Below the pieces are notes generated by a model. The model had not been told where the DNA came from. It saw only the letters and a list, made by a program, of their open reading frames with translations, and did no database searches. From an archaeon (GTDB lineage: Archaea > Nanobdellota > Nanobdellia > Pacearchaeales > GW2011-AR1), in contig JABHZE010000002.1 in NCBI GenBank assembly GCA_018653485.1, positions 1 to 56,293 of the forward strand: a DNA stretch of 56,293 nucleotides, read 5' to 3'. Shown piece after piece: positions 15,507 through 22,425 of this stretch (its first letter is position 1; each line of letters begins with the position of its first letter). The position numbers and the translations under genes are program-made.

Positions 15507-15573
15507 ACACTCGCAGATTGTTAATTTTGAAAGATAATTTGTGTTTATAAATGTTGTTATAGTCTCAAAAAAT

Positions 15574-15596
15574 ACAGGGAACAGGATTCGAACATG
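15574..15596 (-). repeat. second copy of the tRNA-Leu(AAG) 3' end
   Basis: In tRNA orientation this segment repeats the T-arm and acceptor 3' strand (ACATG, TTCGAATCCTGTTCCC, TGT), lacking two G residues and with two changes at the very end. A 17-bp core is identical to the tRNA. It lies 99 bp beyond the tRNA 3' end. Its 3' strand could still pair with the tRNA's 5' acceptor strand using G-U pairs. Confidence 0.85.
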
Positions 15597-15695
15597 TGAG
15601 CGTTCGTAAGAACCGAACAGCCAGAGAATTCTCCAAATTCTCTGGACATACAACTCGGTATCAAAAAGAGAGTTGTAGGGTGAGAATCTAAACAT
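15597..15695 (-). other. hairpin-rich insert downstream of tRNA-Leu(AAG)
   Basis: This 99-bp segment lies between the tRNA and the repeated 3' end. Three stem-loops fill it: GTTCG/CGAAC (about 15602-15618), CCAGAGAATT/AATTCTCTGG (15621-15630/15636-15645) and ACAACTC/GAGTTGT (15650-15656/15670-15676) with loop GGTATCAAAAAGA on the plus strand. The last two have counterparts in the insert after tRNA-Arg (31363-31443), with the 13-nt loops agreeing at 11 positions. There is no coding potential. Confidence 0.75.
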
Positions 15696-15778
15696 GCGGG
15701 GAACAGGATTCGAACCCATGTAGGCACTAAGCCAACACGACCTTAACGTGTCCCGTTTGACCACTCCGGCATCCCCGC
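15696..15778 (-). tRNA. tRNA-Leu (anticodon reads AAG)
   Basis: The 83-nt gene folds as a type II tRNA: acceptor GCGGGGA/TCCCCGC, D stem CCG/CGG with GTGGTCAAA, anticodon stem ACACG/CGTGT with loop TTAAGGT, long variable arm TGGCTTAGTGCC, and T-arm with TTCGAAT. The variable arm and D-arm match the tRNA-Leu at 30709. The 7-nt loop gives anticodon AAG, so position 34 is A. That is unexpected in archaea, which normally use GAG. CCA is not encoded. It sits between rpo3 and rpl18e in the ribosomal block. Confidence 0.88.
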
Positions 15779-15838
15779 AGTATAATAAATTATTAAATCA
15801 AACAATTATAAACTTATCCCCTAAGAAATCAAACCAAT

Positions 15839-16504
15839 CTACTTAACAGCCTTATCCAACTCTTTCAAATTATCATCTAAAGCATCAATTGCCTTCACAA
15901 AAATATCTTTAACTTCTAATTGTCCCCAAGATTCCATTTCAATAATTAATTCTTTAACATCCTTAACTTTCATAATTTCCTTCTTTTTATCTTCTGAAAG
16001 ATTATGAGTATTCATCTCTTCTTCATTATAAGTTACTTTTCCTTCTTCATCAATATAAAGGTAATCTAGTAATTCTTCATCAACATTATGTTTAAAAATC
16101 ATAAACCCAGGTGAATGCTTTATATGGTCAATACCTTTTCCAAGCTTAGCTTCTGCAACAATTTCTATTTCTTGCCCTTTATCTAAAATTGTGATTGGTA
16201 ATTTAAATCCAGTATCTATTGAAGGACTTAATTCATCTGAATAAACAGTTTTAGGTCCTTTTTCTTTTAATTTAAACTTAATTTCCTTACTAGTTTTTTC
16301 AGTTTTAATTGGAATTAAACCCATTCTATGAGCTACAATCTCATCATATAATGCAGAATCATTTTTAAAAATCTCAACTTCATCAATAGCCATTACAGGA
16401 ATCTCCAGTAAACTTCTTCTTATAGCATTTGCTAAACTAGAACTCATATCTGTAACTAATTCTAATTTTCTGCCTTCTTTATTGTAATCTTTTATTGTTA
16501 TCAT
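15839..16504 (-). CDS. rpo3: RNA polymerase subunit Rpo3 (subunit D)
   Basis: The 221-residue protein is the archaeal alpha-like assembly subunit (Rpb3 homologue). The N-terminal dimerisation part shows SSSLANAIRRSLLEIPVMAIDEVEI, and EIVAHRMGLIPIKT follows. The central insert contains no cysteine, so the Fe-S cluster found in some archaeal Rpo3 proteins is absent here. It lies between S11 (47 bp upstream) and tRNA-Leu, matching the archaeal S13-S4-S11-RpoD order. The length is somewhat short for the family, which is usual when the Fe-S domain is missing. Confidence 0.96.
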   Translation of the reverse strand: MITIKDYNKEGRKLELVTDMSSSLANAIRRSLLEIPVMAIDEVEIFKNDSALYDEIVAHRMGLIPIKTEKTSKEIKFKLKEKGPKTVYSDELSPSIDTGFKLPITILDKGQEIEIVAEAKLGKGIDHIKHSPGFMIFKHNVDEELLDYLYIDEEGKVTYNEEEMNTHNLSEDKKKEIMKVKDVKELIIEMESWGQLEVKDIFVKAIDALDDNLKELDKAVK

Positions 16505-16551
16505 CTTATAATAGCGATTTTTAGGGTTTTTAAATTTATTTAATCATTAAT

Positions 16552-17145
16552 TTAAACCCTTCTTCCTCTTCTACCACCTTTCTTTTTAGGTCCGCCTCTA
16601 GCAATCTTTGTAGTATCCATTATACTTAAAATTTTAAAACCTGATCTTGTAAGTGATTTAATAGCTGCATGAGCTCCTGGTCCAGGATTATTTTGCCCTG
16701 TTGACGCCCTGATCTTAACATAAAACCCTGTTATTCCATTATCTCTAGCAGTCTCAGAAATCTTCTGAGCCATAAACATAGCAATTGTAGGATTAGCCTT
16801 TAATCTATCTTGTTTAGTGGATTGTCCCCCTCTAAACTTGGCTATTGTTGCACCAGACAAATCAGTAAGGTTCATAATAGTATTATTAAATGTAGTATAA
16901 ATATTTAGAATTGCAATTCTATCTTCTCTTTTCTTTTTTGGAGCCTCTTTTGATTCAGAATCTCCTTTGTTTATTTCTTCCTTAACATCTCCTTTAGATT
17001 CTGAAATACCTTTATCTTCTGAAGCACTTTTCGAATCTTCAGAAGCATTCTTAGAATCTTCTAAATCCGCAGACTTAGAAATGCTCTCAGCTTTTTTCTT
17101 TTGAGCTTCTTCAATTTCTTCAATTTGTGTTTTTTCTTCAACCAT
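16552..17145 (-). CDS. rps11: ribosomal protein S11 (uS11) with acidic N-terminal extension
   Basis: I choose the ATG at 17145, since the longer frame starts with TTG. The protein has 197 residues. Residues 1-74 are a low-complexity, Ser/Glu/Asp/Lys-rich extension with repeats like LEDSKNASEDSKSASEDK. The conserved S11 core begins at about residue 75 with DRIAILNIYTTFNNT and continues through GGQSTKQDR and GPGAHAAIKSLTRSGFKI to the basic end GGPKKKGGRRGRRV. The core forms part of the small-subunit platform. The extension is unusually long for archaeal S11 and resembles the tail of S4 in the neighbouring gene. Confidence 0.96.
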   Translation of the reverse strand: MVEEKTQIEEIEEAQKKKAESISKSADLEDSKNASEDSKSASEDKGISESKGDVKEEINKGDSESKEAPKKKREDRIAILNIYTTFNNTIMNLTDLSGATIAKFRGGQSTKQDRLKANPTIAMFMAQKISETARDNGITGFYVKIRASTGQNNPGPGAHAAIKSLTRSGFKILSIMDTTKIARGGPKKKGGRRGRRV

Positions 17146-17206
17146 GTTCAAATTTTTCTCCTTTTATTAAAATTTGAAGATACTAAAATTTTTAATTTTT
17201 CCATTT

Positions 17207-17920
17207 TTATTTTTTATCTTCCTTTGGTTTATCTTCACTAGGTTCTTCTTTCTTTTCTTCAGCATTAACTGATTCATCAGCTATATTTGAATCTTCAGAA
17301 CCTTGTTCTGAAACTCCTTCTTCACTTGCCATTACTTCAGAATCTTCAACATTTTTCAAATCTTCAACATTTTTCACGCCTTCTGAATCTTCTGATTCAG
17401 AACTTCCCTCACCATCTTCAACAATATCTTCAATTATTTCTTCTGCCTTTGATTTTTTAGGTGTTTGAACTTTTAATGTAATCTTTAATTTAATATCTGG
17501 TTCTTCTTCTAATGAAACCATATACGATGGAATATTAACAACTTGACTACCAACTGAAACATGCTTATGTGCAATTAATTGTCTTGCTTGTTTTGGAGTG
17601 CTTGTTAAACCATTAGCAAATACAATTGTTTGTAATCTTCTTTTTAACCAGTCTTCTTTATCCAATGATAAAACTCCAGCAATATTTTCAACATTAAATC
17701 CCTTTTTATTTAATCTATCCACAAAAGCTTGTTTTTCTTCTTCACTTGCAGTAATTAATTCTTTTGCAAGATTTCTTAATCTTCCAATAGCTGCATCTGC
17801 TTTCCAAATTTCCTTTTTATTTTTTAAACCATATCTTTCCCTAAGAACATTTTCTTCCTCTATTCTTGGCTTATCAAAAGGTTTTCTCGGTCTTGAATAT
17901 TTTTTTCTTTTTCTTAGCAT
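17207..17920 (-). CDS. rps4: ribosomal protein S4 (uS4) with acidic C-terminal extension
   Basis: The 237-residue protein has the archaeal S4 N-terminus (KKYSRPRKPFDKPRIEEE, RYGLKNKKEIWKADAAI) and an S4 RNA-binding domain (RRLQTIVFANGLTSTPKQARQLIAHKHVSVGSQVV). From about residue 172 onward it becomes a long acidic Ser/Glu/Asp/Val tail, mirroring the acidic N-terminal extension of S11. The core binds 16S rRNA early in assembly. It starts in the same AAATAATAAAATG context as L21e, and the stop of S13 is 4 bp upstream. Confidence 0.96.
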   Translation of the reverse strand: MLRKRKKYSRPRKPFDKPRIEEENVLRERYGLKNKKEIWKADAAIGRLRNLAKELITASEEEKQAFVDRLNKKGFNVENIAGVLSLDKEDWLKRRLQTIVFANGLTSTPKQARQLIAHKHVSVGSQVVNIPSYMVSLEEEPDIKLKITLKVQTPKKSKAEEIIEDIVEDGEGSSESEDSEGVKNVEDLKNVEDSEVMASEEGVSEQGSEDSNIADESVNAEEKKEEPSEDKPKEDKK

Positions 17921-17924
17921 TTTA

Positions 17925-18422
17925 TTATTTACCTGGCCCCTTTCTAGTTTTTACTCCCACCGCTTTCTTTTTACCTTTACTTCTAAAATTACTCTTTGTT
18001 CTTTGACCTCTAGTTGGATGTCCAAACGCATGTCTTAATCCTCTATAAGATCTAATTTTCTTTAACCTTCTAATATCAAATTCTTTCTTCATATCTAATG
18101 AAGCAGTAATCAAATGATTGTCTTCTCCTGTTTCAAAATCTTTTTGCCTGTTTAATAAAAAATTAGGAATTTTCCCAGATAAATTTTTAATTAATTCTGT
18201 AAGTTCTTCAATTTCCTTTTCACTAAATTCTGAGACTCTTTTAGAAGGATCTATTTTCAAAAGATGACAAACAGCATTTGAAATACTCCATGAAATCCCC
18301 TTAATATAAGTTAAACCAACTAAGATTGTTTTATGCCCTGGAATATCAGTTTGCATAATTCTAACTATTGAATAATAGTTTTTCTCTGGTTTCTTTATTT
18401 CTTGTGTTTTTTCTTCTACCAT
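17925..18422 (-). CDS. rps13: ribosomal protein S13 (uS13)
   Basis: This 165-residue protein has a normal archaeal S13 core (VRIMQTDIPGHKTILVGLTYIKGI, helix-two-turn-helix, then YRGLRHAFGHPTRGQRTKSNFR) and the basic C-terminal end KKKAVGVKTRKGPGK. S13 sits in the small-subunit head and contacts the P-site tRNA. It follows DUF655 by 1 bp and precedes S4 by 4 bp, so it is tightly coupled in the operon. Confidence 0.96.
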   Translation of the reverse strand: MVEEKTQEIKKPEKNYYSIVRIMQTDIPGHKTILVGLTYIKGISWSISNAVCHLLKIDPSKRVSEFSEKEIEELTELIKNLSGKIPNFLLNRQKDFETGEDNHLITASLDMKKEFDIRRLKKIRSYRGLRHAFGHPTRGQRTKSNFRSKGKKKAVGVKTRKGPGK

Positions 18423-18423
18423 T

Positions 18424-18963
18424 TTAATTTATGAATAATACATATTTTTCTTTACCTGTGATCTCCTCAATTATTCTTTTTTCAATAGCCTTTTTAGGAT
18501 CAGGCAAGTTTGAAACTCTTTTCTTTAAATCATCCAAAGATTCAAATAAGGATTTGTTTCTTTCTTCTAATATCGCCTCAGTATGTTTCTTACCAAAACC
18601 TGGAAGCAATTCAAACTGGTGTAACCGAGTATTTATTGCTTCTGCTTTGTTAAAGAAATCAACGAATTTTGTTTCATCTTCTTCAATTTGATTTTGAATA
18701 AATTCATTTAACTGATTTCTTGTTGTTTCAGTAATTTTATCTTCTGGAAGCCTTCCAAGAATATAATAGATCTTATCTCTCTTGCCTTCCCCAATGTAAA
18801 CTTTTTCATTTACATCTAATTTTACACCTCGCCTTGGTATTAACTGTAATAATGTGAAATTTTTAACACCTATAGCTTGAGCTATTGGCATCATTTTCTT
18901 TTCTAATGGATAACCATAAGGTAGGTAATCTAAGACAATTGCATGTTCTTCTTTTTCTGTCAT
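18424..18963 (-). CDS. DUF655 family protein (putative RNA/DNA-binding)
   Basis: The 179-residue protein matches the archaeal DUF655 family, with EEHAIVLDYLPYGYP near the start, an OB-like part (IPRRGVKLDVNEKVYIGEGKRDKI) and a helix-hairpin-helix-like segment (HQFELLPGFGKKHTEAILEER). In archaea it typically lies between Rpo4 and ribosomal genes, as here (Rpo4 ends 5 bp upstream). The exact function is unknown. Nucleic-acid binding is inferred from the fold. Confidence 0.92.
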   Translation of the reverse strand: MTEKEEHAIVLDYLPYGYPLEKKMMPIAQAIGVKNFTLLQLIPRRGVKLDVNEKVYIGEGKRDKIYYILGRLPEDKITETTRNQLNEFIQNQIEEDETKFVDFFNKAEAINTRLHQFELLPGFGKKHTEAILEERNKSLFESLDDLKKRVSNLPDPKKAIEKRIIEEITGKEKYVLFIN

Positions 18964-18968
18964 TTTTC

Positions 18969-19280
18969 TTATTTGGAATTTTTAACAATCCCCAGTATTT
19001 TATTTGTTTCATCCTCATTCAAACTTATATCTGTAAATATTTTATTCAAATCTGAAGCATCTGCTGGAAGTAAATCAATTATTTTAACAACATGTTCTCT
19101 CTTAAGTTTTAATAAGTCTAATGCTTCTAAATCTTCTTTAATCTTTTTAGCTTGTTCAGGTTTAGTTTTCATAAACTTTTTCAAATAAATTTCAATTTGT
19201 TCTTTCTTATCACTTTCTGGAACATTGTCTACAATTTCTTTTACTTCATTCAAATTTAAAGGTGTTCTATCATGTATCAT
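18969..19280 (-). CDS. rpo4: RNA polymerase subunit Rpo4 (subunit F)
   Basis: This 103-residue protein has the Rpb4/RpoF pattern: RTPLNLNEVKEIVDNVP, a central FMKTKPEQAKKIKEDLEALDLLKLKREHV and ending with LPADASDLNKIFTDISLNEDETNKILGIV. Rpo4 pairs with Rpo7 to form the RNA polymerase stalk that binds nascent RNA. It lies between L21e and DUF655, the normal archaeal order. Confidence 0.95.
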   Translation of the reverse strand: MIHDRTPLNLNEVKEIVDNVPESDKKEQIEIYLKKFMKTKPEQAKKIKEDLEALDLLKLKREHVVKIIDLLPADASDLNKIFTDISLNEDETNKILGIVKNSK

Positions 19281-19289
19281 TTTATAGTC

Positions 19290-19541
19290 CTACTTTAACT
19301 TCTTCAAATGAACAGGGTGGATTATATAAGTTTTTTCCTTGTTCAAATCATTTATTTTTACTATGTATGAATCTCCTCTCTTACCACTCACAACCCCAGA
19401 TCTTCCTTGTAATTGTCTTGGAAACTTAGGTTGAACAGCTAATTCTCTAATCACTGCAACTCTTTCACCTTCTTTAAACTCTTGAAAGTAATTACTAAGA
19501 CTTATCTTTCCATGAGTTTTCATTGATTTTCTTTTTAGCAT
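19290..19541 (-). CDS. rpl21e: ribosomal protein L21e (eL21)
   Basis: I start at the ATG at 19541 because the longer frame uses TTG and this ATG has the same AAATAATAAA context as S4. The 83-residue protein contains LSNYFQEFKEGERVAVI, PRQLQGRSGVVSGKRGDSYIVKI and a basic end, matching archaeal L21e. It is shorter than usual at the N-terminus, with the basic arm reduced to about ten residues. It is the first gene of the ribosomal/RNAP operon. Confidence 0.93.
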   Translation of the reverse strand: MLKRKSMKTHGKISLSNYFQEFKEGERVAVIRELAVQPKFPRQLQGRSGVVSGKRGDSYIVKINDLNKEKTYIIHPVHLKKLK

Positions 19542-19575
19542 TTTATTATTTAGCAACTAAGAATAAGTATTATTC

Positions 19576-19622
19576 ATTAGTGCTTGTAGCATTTAAGATA
19601 ACAAGAGTTGCTATCCACTAAT
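19576..19622 (-). promoter_or_regulatory. structured leader upstream of the L21e operon
   Basis: ATTAGTG (19576-19582) pairs with CACTAAT (19616-19622), enclosing an inner 8-bp stem (19597-19604/19608-19615, with one G-U, loop of three). In the minus-strand transcript this would be a compact structure about 35-80 nt before the start codon. Autoregulation by a ribosomal protein is possible but not shown. Confidence 0.4.
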
Positions 19623-19677
19623 TTATCTTCACTCTAAAATTCATAGAAATACAGGGTTTTTAAAGGTTTGGATAACA

Positions 19678-19687
19678 TTTAAAAATA
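19678..19687 (+). promoter_or_regulatory. TATA box of the small gene at 19707
   Basis: TTTAAAAATA is centred about 25 bp before the ATG at 19707, which supports that this small ORF is transcribed, probably without a leader. Confidence 0.55.
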
Positions 19688-19706
19688 CTAGAATTTTAGT
19701 CTTTTT

Positions 19707-19871
19707 ATGAGATTAACAGATAGTATTGATTGCAGGGATGAAGTAGGGAGAAACCCAATAACTCCTCTCCAGTATCTCGGGGTGATGTATACAATCGCTA
19801 AAGAATCCTTATTGCACCCATTTAAAACTTCTACAATTGATTATGATACTCTTGAAGTGACTAGAAAATAA
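19707..19871 (+). CDS. small hypothetical protein (54 aa)
   Basis: This ORF begins MRLTDSIDCRDEVGRNPIT and ends KTSTIDYDTLEVTRK. It has protein-like composition, a well-placed TATA box and no overlap with other genes. It converges on the zinc-ribbon gene with 30 bp between. No family is recognised. Confidence 0.5.
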   Translation: MRLTDSIDCRDEVGRNPITPLQYLGVMYTIAKESLLHPFKTSTIDYDTLEVTRK

Positions 19872-19901
19872 TTTTATGCTAAGTAATTTAATAATTAAAA
19901 C

Positions 19902-20066
19902 CTAACTCCCACCCTGATTCAAATCGCCCCTTTGTTGAGCTTCTTCCATATTTTGAACAATCGCCTTAAACATATTATCTCCAAAAACTCCCCTACCGCA
20001 TCTTTCACAAAAATCTATCACACTATCGTCTGAGACTTCAACTTTACAATAAATGCATTTTTTCAT
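19902..20066 (-). CDS. small zinc-ribbon protein (54 aa)
   Basis: The ORF starts MKKCIYCKVEVSDDSVIDFC and contains two CxxC pairs (CIYC and CERC), which should form one zinc ribbon. The rest is a helix (GDNMFKAIVQNMEEAQQRGD) and a short polar tail. This small ribbon with the FKAIVQNME helix recurs in archaea, but no function is known to me. It is located between a small leaderless gene and the beta-propeller gene on the same strand. Confidence 0.75.
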   Translation of the reverse strand: MKKCIYCKVEVSDDSVIDFCERCGRGVFGDNMFKAIVQNMEEAQQRGDLNQGGS

Positions 20067-20162
20067 TTTAAAATTTATATGTTTACACTCTTTTTTAATA
20101 ATAAAAATAATTATTCAATTTACTTTATAAACTTATATGTAAAATTCTTCAATTAAAATTTT

Positions 20163-22364
20163 TTAAAAAATAAATTCTTTTATTTTTTCTAAACTATCTA
20201 ATTCATTTAATTGAAGTTTTGTATCTGAAAGAGTATAAAGGACATCTCCAATATACAAACTTCTTTTAATTCCTAACTCTCCTCCAAGATAATATCCACT
20301 TTTCTTAAAAACCTCATCATCTTCATGATGAGTTATTCTATCTCTTAATTCAAATCCATCTTCTAAATTAATATCATATACATAGGCCCCTTGGAAAGTG
20401 TATTCTCCATGTTGATTATCTTGAGCAGGCTCTCCTTTAATTTCTGCAAGAGTTATTGGAAGAACTAATAATTCTTTTTCTCTATCAAATAAAAATGCCT
20501 TATGATTTCGTAATGCTTCAGAATCAGTTCCCCTGTCTCCAATAATAACTTTATGCATTTCAATTGGATTTTCAACATCACTTACATCAAAGATAGCCAT
20601 TTTAATTCCTTGATACCATGCAAAATCCCTAGTTTCACTTTCTGCCTCAACAGTATCTTTTCCAATCCCAATTAAATGATTCTCATCATAAGGATGCAAG
20701 TAATCTGAATAACCAGGAATTTTTAATTTTCCTAAAACATTAGGATTCTCTGCATTACTTAAATCAATAACAAATAATGGATCAACTTTTTTGAAAGTTA
20801 CAACATATCCTCTTCCGCCCATAAATCTAACCGAATAAATTTTTTCACCAGGAGCTAATTCTTCCAACTCTCCAACAACATTTAACTCCTCATTTAACAC
20901 ATAAACATTATTTGTAGATTTCTCTTCACTATTCCAAACTTCTCCAATAGTTGTAGCGATTCTAAAATTACCTTCATATTCATCCATTGAAAATTGATTT
21001 AAGATATGCCCTTTAACTTCCCCACTTCCTGCAAATTCAATTTCACCATTATCTAAACTAAATTTAGTTATAACTGTTTTCTGAGTTTGATCAACATCTC
21101 CAGCAAGAATCCCTACCCTGCTATATGAAGGCCAGTTTGTTTGCGCAATATACAAATTTTCCAAAGAAGCATAAACATTTTGCCCACTTCCAACAATAAC
21201 TTCCTTCTCAACTTCTTTATTTTCATCACTTATTGAAATAGACGCAATAGTAATAAAACCCTGAGCTTGAATCGGTTCAATATAACCTACCTCAGTACAT
21301 GCAACCATAGGTTCTGGATTTCCATTATCTTCTCTATACATAGGGATTATTTCTTCACAAGCAGGAGATTTATCATAATAATTTGGATAAGAATTTACAA
21401 CAAAATAAACATCTGAATTTATTTTTCTTGAAGTAACATAATTCCCTTCAAAATCAACTTCCTTTAATAATTCTGGATTTTCCTTATCTGAAACATCATA
21501 TAGTCTAACACTAGTTAATTGAGTAGATCTAGGATAATAATCTTCCTCAACTACTTCATTTTCTACAAAAGGCACTTTATCAATTTCCTCATAAAAACTT
21601 CCAAATACTATTAATCTATTATCTTCAATAAAAATTTCACTTCCCCTAAATTCATTTAATTCAATTTCACTCAAGATTTCAGCTCTTTCTGAAGGATAAG
21701 CTTTGATAATTATTAATTTTCCATCAGCAATAGCATAAATATACTCTCCATCTGTTTTTATTATATCTGCTTCATCAACACCTTGGACCTGAATATTAGT
21801 TTCAGAATAATCATCTGAAGCAGTTAAAGAACCAGCACTATCTGCATTAGCCTCCATAATCATTACTCCACCACTCCCTTTTTCAAACCTTTCTCCCAAA
21901 TTCTCAAATGCATTTACCAAATCTTCTCCAGATTCAAATCTAGAAAATCCAGGCTCATCAGAATCATCAGGATACAATGCCCCAAAATTTATCACAACTA
22001 ATAATGCAACAAGAGCAACTAAAATTACTGGAAGTATTCCTTTTAACATAGTAAGATTAGGTTTTTTAGATGGAGAAATAACAATATGTTTTCTTGCTAA
22101 TTTATACATTTTAATTTTCTTTCCTTTAACACTCCAAAAAAAGTTTTTAGTTTTTTCAACTAATCCTGCTTTAATCAAATTTTTGATATTATAACCTACT
22201 GTATTCATTGGGATATCACAAGCATCAGAAATATCTTTCTCACTAGCTTCTTTAACATCCCCTAAATGACCAATTATTTTTTTGCAAGTTTTATTTTTCA
22301 ATACTTCTGCAATTTGTTTTGACCTTTCATCATTCAATCCCACTAATATAAATTTGTCATTCAT
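20163..22364 (-). CDS. winged-helix, single-membrane-span, extracellular beta-propeller protein
   Basis: I start at the ATG at 22364, because TTTAAATA is centred 25.5 bp upstream. The ATG at 22373 would lie too close. The 733-residue protein has a cytoplasmic helix-turn-helix domain at about 1-90 (KEASEKDISDACDIPMNTVGYNIKNLIKAGLV), one membrane helix at about 107-125 and a large extracellular region of the secreted beta-propeller family (Beta_propel), with DDYSETNIQVQGVDEADIIK and repeated LYDVSDKENPELL-type blades. The order suggests a one-component sensor that binds DNA inside and senses something outside. It follows the MacB-type operon but has its own promoter. Its ligand is unknown. Confidence 0.85.
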   Translation of the reverse strand: MNDKFILVGLNDERSKQIAEVLKNKTCKKIIGHLGDVKEASEKDISDACDIPMNTVGYNIKNLIKAGLVEKTKNFFWSVKGKKIKMYKLARKHIVISPSKKPNLTMLKGILPVILVALVALLVVINFGALYPDDSDEPGFSRFESGEDLVNAFENLGERFEKGSGGVMIMEANADSAGSLTASDDYSETNIQVQGVDEADIIKTDGEYIYAIADGKLIIIKAYPSERAEILSEIELNEFRGSEIFIEDNRLIVFGSFYEEIDKVPFVENEVVEEDYYPRSTQLTSVRLYDVSDKENPELLKEVDFEGNYVTSRKINSDVYFVVNSYPNYYDKSPACEEIIPMYREDNGNPEPMVACTEVGYIEPIQAQGFITIASISISDENKEVEKEVIVGSGQNVYASLENLYIAQTNWPSYSRVGILAGDVDQTQKTVITKFSLDNGEIEFAGSGEVKGHILNQFSMDEYEGNFRIATTIGEVWNSEEKSTNNVYVLNEELNVVGELEELAPGEKIYSVRFMGGRGYVVTFKKVDPLFVIDLSNAENPNVLGKLKIPGYSDYLHPYDENHLIGIGKDTVEAESETRDFAWYQGIKMAIFDVSDVENPIEMHKVIIGDRGTDSEALRNHKAFLFDREKELLVLPITLAEIKGEPAQDNQHGEYTFQGAYVYDINLEDGFELRDRITHHEDDEVFKKSGYYLGGELGIKRSLYIGDVLYTLSDTKLQLNELDSLEKIKEFIF

Positions 22365-22385
22365 AAAAAACATAAAATAAGGTAG

Positions 22386-22393
22386 TATTTAAA
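22386..22393 (-). promoter_or_regulatory. TATA box of the beta-propeller gene
   Basis: On the minus strand TTTAAATA is centred 25.5 bp before the ATG at 22364. This decides the start. Confidence 0.65.
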
Positions 22394-22425
22394 CACAGCG
22401 AAGAGTTCAAACCTATTAGAACTAA

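Noticed and set aside
15495-15764. Minus-strand ORF of 89 codons
   Set aside because: It runs through the tRNA-Leu gene and its insert, so it is not a protein gene.
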